Part shown: piece by piece, positions 59,430 through 64,000 of the stretch | Position numbering within the stretch: position 1 is the stretch's first letter | Layout: each line of letters opens with the position of its first letter | DNA from: Pagrus major | Taxonomy: Eukaryota; Chordata; Actinopteri; Spariformes; Sparidae | Assembly (NCBI RefSeq): GCF_040436345.1 | Contig: NC_133232.1 | Span: 29,017,315 to 29,081,314 of the forward strand | Direction of reading: 5' to 3' | DNA length: 64,000 nt | Program-made: the position numbers and the translations under genes | Notes under the pieces: generated by a model | Database searches by the model: none | What the model was told of the DNA's origin: nothing | Seen by the model: the letters and a program-made list of their open reading frames with translations, nothing else

Positions 59430-61749
59430 AATTAGAGTTAAAAACATTTAAAATTAAAGGTGCAAAGAACAAAGCAAAGAAGTATTAGAAAATATGTTTT
59501 TGGGAGCCACAATATAGATTCTTACTTATCCCAGGTTTTATTCGACAACATTTGTTTTATTTTGAAAGTTTCTTCCGGAAGTTCCACTTTGTATGACGAC
59601 TGCAGCTTTGACACGTCGGTTAGATAGTAATCAGAAATATTTGTGGTTTCCTTTGAGGTTTCCAGCTGCTCTTCGCGTATCATACTTAAGGTATGGTCTC
59701 AGATGGCAAGAGAGAATCGATCAGCTTATTGATCCAGCTCCACTGAGTCTGACCAGCTCAGCTACATCAGGAAAAAAAACAACAAGAAGATGTGAGGATG
59801 AAGATCTGCTCCATGTGCTCTCTCAGTGAAGAACGTGTGCGCCCCCATTTGGATTCAAAAACATCATTTTTTCATTTTTTTTACCCTTATCATGCCATGG
59901 AAGTAAAACTGCACGGATAGACATGGTTTAGAAAGGAAATGAGGAGGAAAGGCCTGTGTGAAGCCACTTCCTCTGGGGATTCCTGCTCATTGGAGTGAAC
60001 TCACCCTCAAAAACTAAAGACATATGACACATATATATCCCCAACCTTAGTAAACCATGAGGAATAGGGTCAATCAATTGGCCCTGCATGCCTTTGGAGT
60101 TCCCTACAGAGAGAGATGTACAGTACAGTGTTGTATCACGAGTCACTCCTGGTTGTTCTCGTTTCTTTTCAAAGAACACAGACGGAAAGTGACGGCAGCC
60201 TTTTTTTTTTTTTTTTTTTTTCCATGGGTTTATGCTGAGGCATTCAGCCACATCCTTCCGCCCTCTGTCCCACCTCCATTGTTTCACTGAGGCCATAACA
60301 ATGTAGGGTGTTAACCGAGCAAGGGGGAGCTGGGGATGGAATCAGGGTGTCATGTGAGGTTAGAAACGAGAGTGTTGATGTGCAGCACAAGAGAGATCCC
60401 GACAAAAAGACATGTTGACCGAGTCGTTTTCCCTTATGTTGTGATTTTGAAGGACACATGCAGAAACACAGAAAGGGAGGGTGAGGAGAGGGATTTGGAG
60501 GGATTTATTTAGATTAATCGCCGGAGGAAAAGCGAGCAGATTGTGTACACGCAGCAGGCAAAGCACATAGGAGGGGCTGGTGCTCACACAGAGGCCTATC
60601 CCTGATCTGACACGTTTTGAAATAACCAGGAGCACAAATGAAAGGCCAGAGATCAACAATAGGTTGCTGCCTGGCTGCTAAATGCACCGCTGTAATTTGA
60701 ATCTTCACATAAGCATCCATTATGGTTTCATTTTCTTTTTAGTCCACTTTAAATGAATGGTGTCTTGGCGTTGAGTGTTAGGACTTTGGTCTGTACTGTA
60801 AAGTGATACTCACAATTATGGAGTCTTTTGGCTTTAGTATCCACTCCTTGCACTGTGAAGTCACTCCAAAGTGCACAGCCAGCAGAATATCAGACAGTGT
60901 CACTCGCCAATAGGATTAAAAAGCCACGGCACGACTTTACAGCTCACGTTTGGCCCAAAGTAGGCAGGAGGCATTACAGCAGGTCGTTACAGATTCAGGG
61001 CCCCCTGGTCGGCGTGCTGCTAGGAATGTAAGCAAACCCTTTATTCAGCTTCAGGCCTGGGTTTGTAAGTGTGGCGACATACAGGAATGAGGGCAGGGGT
61101 GATAAAAAAAGAGCCTGAGGTAAATCTGTAGTCTACACGTGTATCAATTCATTAATATATGATGAAACTGGTTATCATGCTTTCCATTATCTAGAGTGCT
61201 GTACTACCAGTGCACAATCTCTTATTTAAAATCTACTTAATTTAAATTGATAGAAACCTAAACATCATGTCCATTAGGCCTGTGCCTTTACTCAGGCACA
61301 GGAAGGATAGAGGACTCAGCTTTGAGTCATCAGCTGATCAACATATTGAGTAAAATGTGATTTTAACTCAATTTAAATAATTAAAATCTAGTTACCACTA
61401 AAATAGTTGCCCAGTCATACCAAACTAGAAACTGACTTTTGCTTCGCTGACATGAATACGTACCATATAGTAACATTATTAGATACTACAGCAGTAATGT
61501 GATTACTTTGAGGTGTTCTTCTTGTATTAAAGTCTAAATTGTATTATTAAGTGGACATATTATATCAAAGGATGACTAGTTTATTTCAAGTTGTCTGTGA
61601 GAGCAACCGACCCCGGTCTTCCCTTCTGCTTTATCTCAGATTGGTGTTAAAGGGTCAATATGTAAGAATTTTAGTTGAAAAACTTAAAAGAAATACTAAA
61701 ATTAACAGTATAGTGTGAATAAATAGCAGTTTTGACATGGTGTCTATGT

Positions 61750-61880
61750 GCACTACTCAAAATCAGTTAGGGATATTGGGATATGGGTGTATGGATATAC
61801 AATAAAAGTCCAAGTACATATGTTGCATTATTATTGTTATTCACAAAACACAAAATAAAAATTCAGACTAAACAATGTAA
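61750..61880. mobile_element. Truncated copy of the CACTACTCAAAA MITE
   Basis: Starts GCACTACTCAAAATCAGTTA and shares TGTTGCATTATT, then TTATTCACAAAACACAAAATA, with the complete copy at 39977-40125. The right terminal repeat is not recognisable. Confidence 0.55.
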
Positions 61881-61892
61881 CTAACAACACTC

Positions 61893-62037
61893 CCCTGGTC
61901 CCTGTGTTCCCAGCCCGCACAGCTAGCTGCACAGCTAACTGAGCTAAGGGCAGCTACGGTTAGCATCAATTAGTGGTTACCCTGGTGATATGCTGCCCCC
62001 TGTTTGTTTTGAGTTTAAATTTGACAGGTGGCCAGTT
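61893..62037 (-). repeat. Dispersed TAGC-rich repeat, copy 3 (reversed)
   Basis: Read on the minus strand it follows copies 1 and 2: GGCCACCTGTCAAATTTAAA, GGGGGCAGCATATC, AGGGTAACCACTAA and CAGTTAGCTGTGCAGCTAGC. Orientation is opposite to the other two. Confidence 0.6.
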
Positions 62038-62685
62038 GTTTAGGTTGGAACGCTGCCTGCATCCGATATTCACTGATCAGATCTGTCTCTTGGGTCCAAC
62101 TGGATGAAGGGCCCATTAGTTTTATTATGCATTATCGAAGGGCGTTATTAGCCTCAGCCGCGTGCTCCTACATTCATAATGGACGACGTCTGCTTTGGCT
62201 CTACTGTAACTGTAACTGTCGTCCTGGAAACAAGCTGACCGGCAGTGTTACAACGTAGCAAATAAGAGGGAACAAAGAGGGAAATGGACGCTGATGAATT
62301 AGAAACGTTAGAAGGAGAATTTCAGGGAACTGACGATAAACTTGACGCTATAGAAAAAATTACTATCCAGGAATGACTGTGTTGGAATAAAAGCACAATT
62401 TTGTTCACAATGTAATCGAATGAGGCAAAACATTCAAATTAAACATTTTAACTACAGAAAGATAATTGTTGGCACGATCAATATCTTCTTTGTGTTGAGG
62501 AGATAGCTAAGGCACTTTTTTAAATGAACATTTTTAGTGAAAATTTCAAAATGTACAAAACAAGTATGGCAATATTAACATTATATGGGTATAAGAATGT
62601 ACAAGTTCATATTAAATAAGACAAATCAGAAAGAAGAATAAACAAACAAACAAATAAATAACATAACTAACCCTTAAAAGACGAG

Positions 62686-63266
62686 TACGGAAGCCCTAAA
62701 GGGCCATGCATTCATACATTTTATTTCCTCCGTTTTCCCGTGATAACGAGTTATTTCATTTGTTTTCTCGAGATCTCGAGAAAACAAAACGGTAGTGTCG
62801 TATACTAAATCATTGCAGGAAACATCATTCAGTGTAGCAATGTCAGAGGAGCAGGAGCATATCGATCACCACGTCACATATCTTTTCAATCAAGGCCTGA
62901 CACAGGCTGAAATAGCATTATGCCTTGCTATTACAGATAATATACACATTAGTGTGCGTAATCTAAAAAAACGGTTAGCAAAGCTTCAGCTATATCGGCG
63001 GCGCAATCTAAGTGAGCCTGATGTCGTCGTTAACTACATAGCTGACCAGCTACGAGGTCCCGGGCCTCTCCATAATCTCAGGCCCATCATATCACAGTCA
63101 TTATCTCGAGATCTTGAGAAAATTATCCCGTTATCTCAGGAAAGCAGCAGTTGTTATTTCGAGATGATAACTCGAGATCTCGAGAAAACAAATGAAATGA
63201 ACTCGTCATCACGGGAAAACGGAGGAAATAAAATGTATGAATGCATGGCCCTTTAGGGCTTCCGTA
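62686..63266 (+). mobile_element. Palindrome-rich DNA transposon, copy 2 (internally deleted)
   Basis: 581 bases with the same ends as copy 1 (TACGGAAGCCCTAAAGGGCC and complement). TIRs match for about 95 bases with few differences, through CTCCGTTTTCCCGTGAT and CATTTGTTTTCTCGAGATCT. TA flanks both ends. Internal palindromes include TCTCGAGATCTCGAGA at 62766-62781 and CTCGAGATCTCGAG at 63171-63184. A plus-strand frame starts at 62840. The retained left part equals that of copy 1 in reverse orientation, but the internal deletion point differs, being about ten codons later. The high similarity of the TIRs suggests a fairly recent insertion. Confidence 0.85.
62840..63256 (+). pseudogene. Truncated transposon protein: helix-turn-helix N-terminus, copy 2
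   Basis: The frame from the ATG of MSEEQEHIDHH encodes the same HTH domain as copy 1 (NLKKRLAKLQLYRRR against NLKRRLARLQLYRRR). It reaches DVVVNYIADQLRGPGPLHN, two to three turns further into the expected integrase-type sequence. From about LRPIISQSLSRDLEKI onward it reads through the palindromic right end and terminal repeat, so the tail ending NGGNKMYECMAL is not ancestral protein. No DDE/rve catalytic part is present. It could still be translated as an HTH-only product. An upstream in-frame ATG at 62795 lies next to the terminal repeat. Confidence 0.55.
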
Positions 63267-63589
63267 GCCGAGCGTAGCTTTAAAGATTTTAGGTGCAATT
63301 GAAATTCTTGATGATCTAAAGCTCCTGTTCTTGTGTATGAAGCATTTTGACAGACATGTAAGAGTAGCACATACAGAACACATATTAATGAGAATAAAGC
63401 TACACGAGGACATCAAACAAGGAGAATACAAGTAAACATGAGATGAAAATCAAAAAGAGAAAAATAAAGTAAGGAGACAGACAGATGGGTAGACACATAT
63501 AAACCAGTATAGACATCATCAGACAGAAGTTTAAAGGTAAAATGTTTGACTTTAGTCACCAGTGCAGTGAAGCTGAGCCCTCCTCCTGC

Positions 63590-63987
63590 GCTTCCGGTGA
63601 CGTCCCAAACCGGAAGTAGCATGTCCGCCTGTTGTTGACACTGCGCACCCACAGCAGCACAGAGAGGAGGCTGCTACTTATTATACGCTCGTGTTTTTAA
63701 GAGCGTCCGCTGTTCACCTGATTGCGTCCTCATGTTAATTTGGTCTTCATTTACCGTTTCGTTGGCTGGTTGTCAGTTTAGTCTCCGCTGACGCTGCTAA
63801 CTTTGCGACGTAGCTAGCAAAGGAGGCTAGCCGCTAATGTGGGGGGGAAGTTAGCTAACTAGCTACTAGGACGCCATGGAAACAACATTTAGGTTAAGCT
63901 AATATAAGTGAACGGTGTACTTCGCACGCGGGGTTTTTATTGAAGCTTCGTACTTGGATCTGTTTGGGACAACGCAGGCAAGACAAG
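63590..63987 (+). promoter_or_regulatory. Promoter and first noncoding exon of the next + strand gene
   Basis: A GC-rich block opens with clustered ETS sites: CTTCCGGT at 63591-63598 and ACCGGAAGTA at 63609-63618, with TGACGT between them. This is typical of TATA-less housekeeping promoters. The following sequence has only a very short frame (the ATG at 63876 closes after eight codons) and ends GACAAG before GTATGA at 63987/63988, a good donor. The gene itself lies outside the window and cannot be named. Confidence 0.55.
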
Positions 63988-64000
63988 GTATGATGTCACA

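Larger units (their letters stand above)
59430..62685. other. Noncoding stretch between the two transposon copies
   Basis: Contains the right part of the TTAAAGGTGC array (to about 59465), a poly-T run at 60201-60220, a lone array unit at 61649, a truncated MITE at 61750 and the third TAGC-rich repeat. No gene was recognised, and the frames present are short and lack domains. Confidence 0.5.

Noticed and set aside
63123-63431. Minus-strand frame across the right end of transposon copy 2
   Set aside because: It runs from the terminal repeat into flanking DNA and has no counterpart in copy 1.

Overview
The window is vertebrate nuclear DNA, almost certainly from a spiny-rayed (percomorph-like) teleost fish. 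Genes are split into short exons with GT-AG introns. Several proteins match teleost or human families over their full length. The intergenic DNA is full of short inverted-repeat transposons (MITEs), CA/GT microsatellites and LINE scraps of the kind common in fish. No rRNA, tRNA, CRISPR, operon or plasmid feature was seen. No retroviral or LTR remnant was recognised.

Layout, left to right. 1-6.5 kb is repeat-rich noncoding DNA with one weak candidate exon. 6.5-10.2 kb is prss23 (+), a secreted serine protease with its whole CDS in one exon. 11.2-18.0 kb is a cofilin gene (cfl1-like, -) in four coding exons, the first coding only the initiator Met. 18.0-19.3 kb is a GC-rich upstream block with two perfect CArG boxes and a long polypyrimidine tract. 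19.7-23.5 kb is repeats plus the likely 3' end of the next gene. 23.5-33.0 kb is atlastin-3 (atl3, -) in 13 coding exons plus a likely 5' noncoding exon. 33.6-39.7 kb is a FOXN2/3-type forkhead gene (-). 40.2-45.7 kb is yif1a (-) in eight exons. 46-50.2 kb is intergenic with repeats. 50.4-53.7 kb is fosl1 (Fra-1, +) in four exons with an SRE/CRE-type promoter. 57.2-57.8 kb is single-exon ccdc85b (-). 58.7-63.3 kb carries two related palindrome-rich DNA transposons that each keep a helix-turn-helix reading frame. The last 400 bases are the promoter and first noncoding exon of another + strand gene.

From memory, CFL1, FOSL1, CCDC85B, ATL3 and YIF1A all lie in human 11q13, with PRSS23 farther out on 11q. 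The window therefore looks like a conserved ancestral block rather than a functional cluster. Two themes do recur: actin and immediate-early biology (cofilin and Fra-1, both with CArG/SRF-type sites) and ER/early secretory biology (atlastin-3 and YIF1A). I infer no joint pathway from position alone.

All exon borders were read by eye from splice consensus and reading frame. They sum to whole codons for every multi-exon gene, but no transcript was available.
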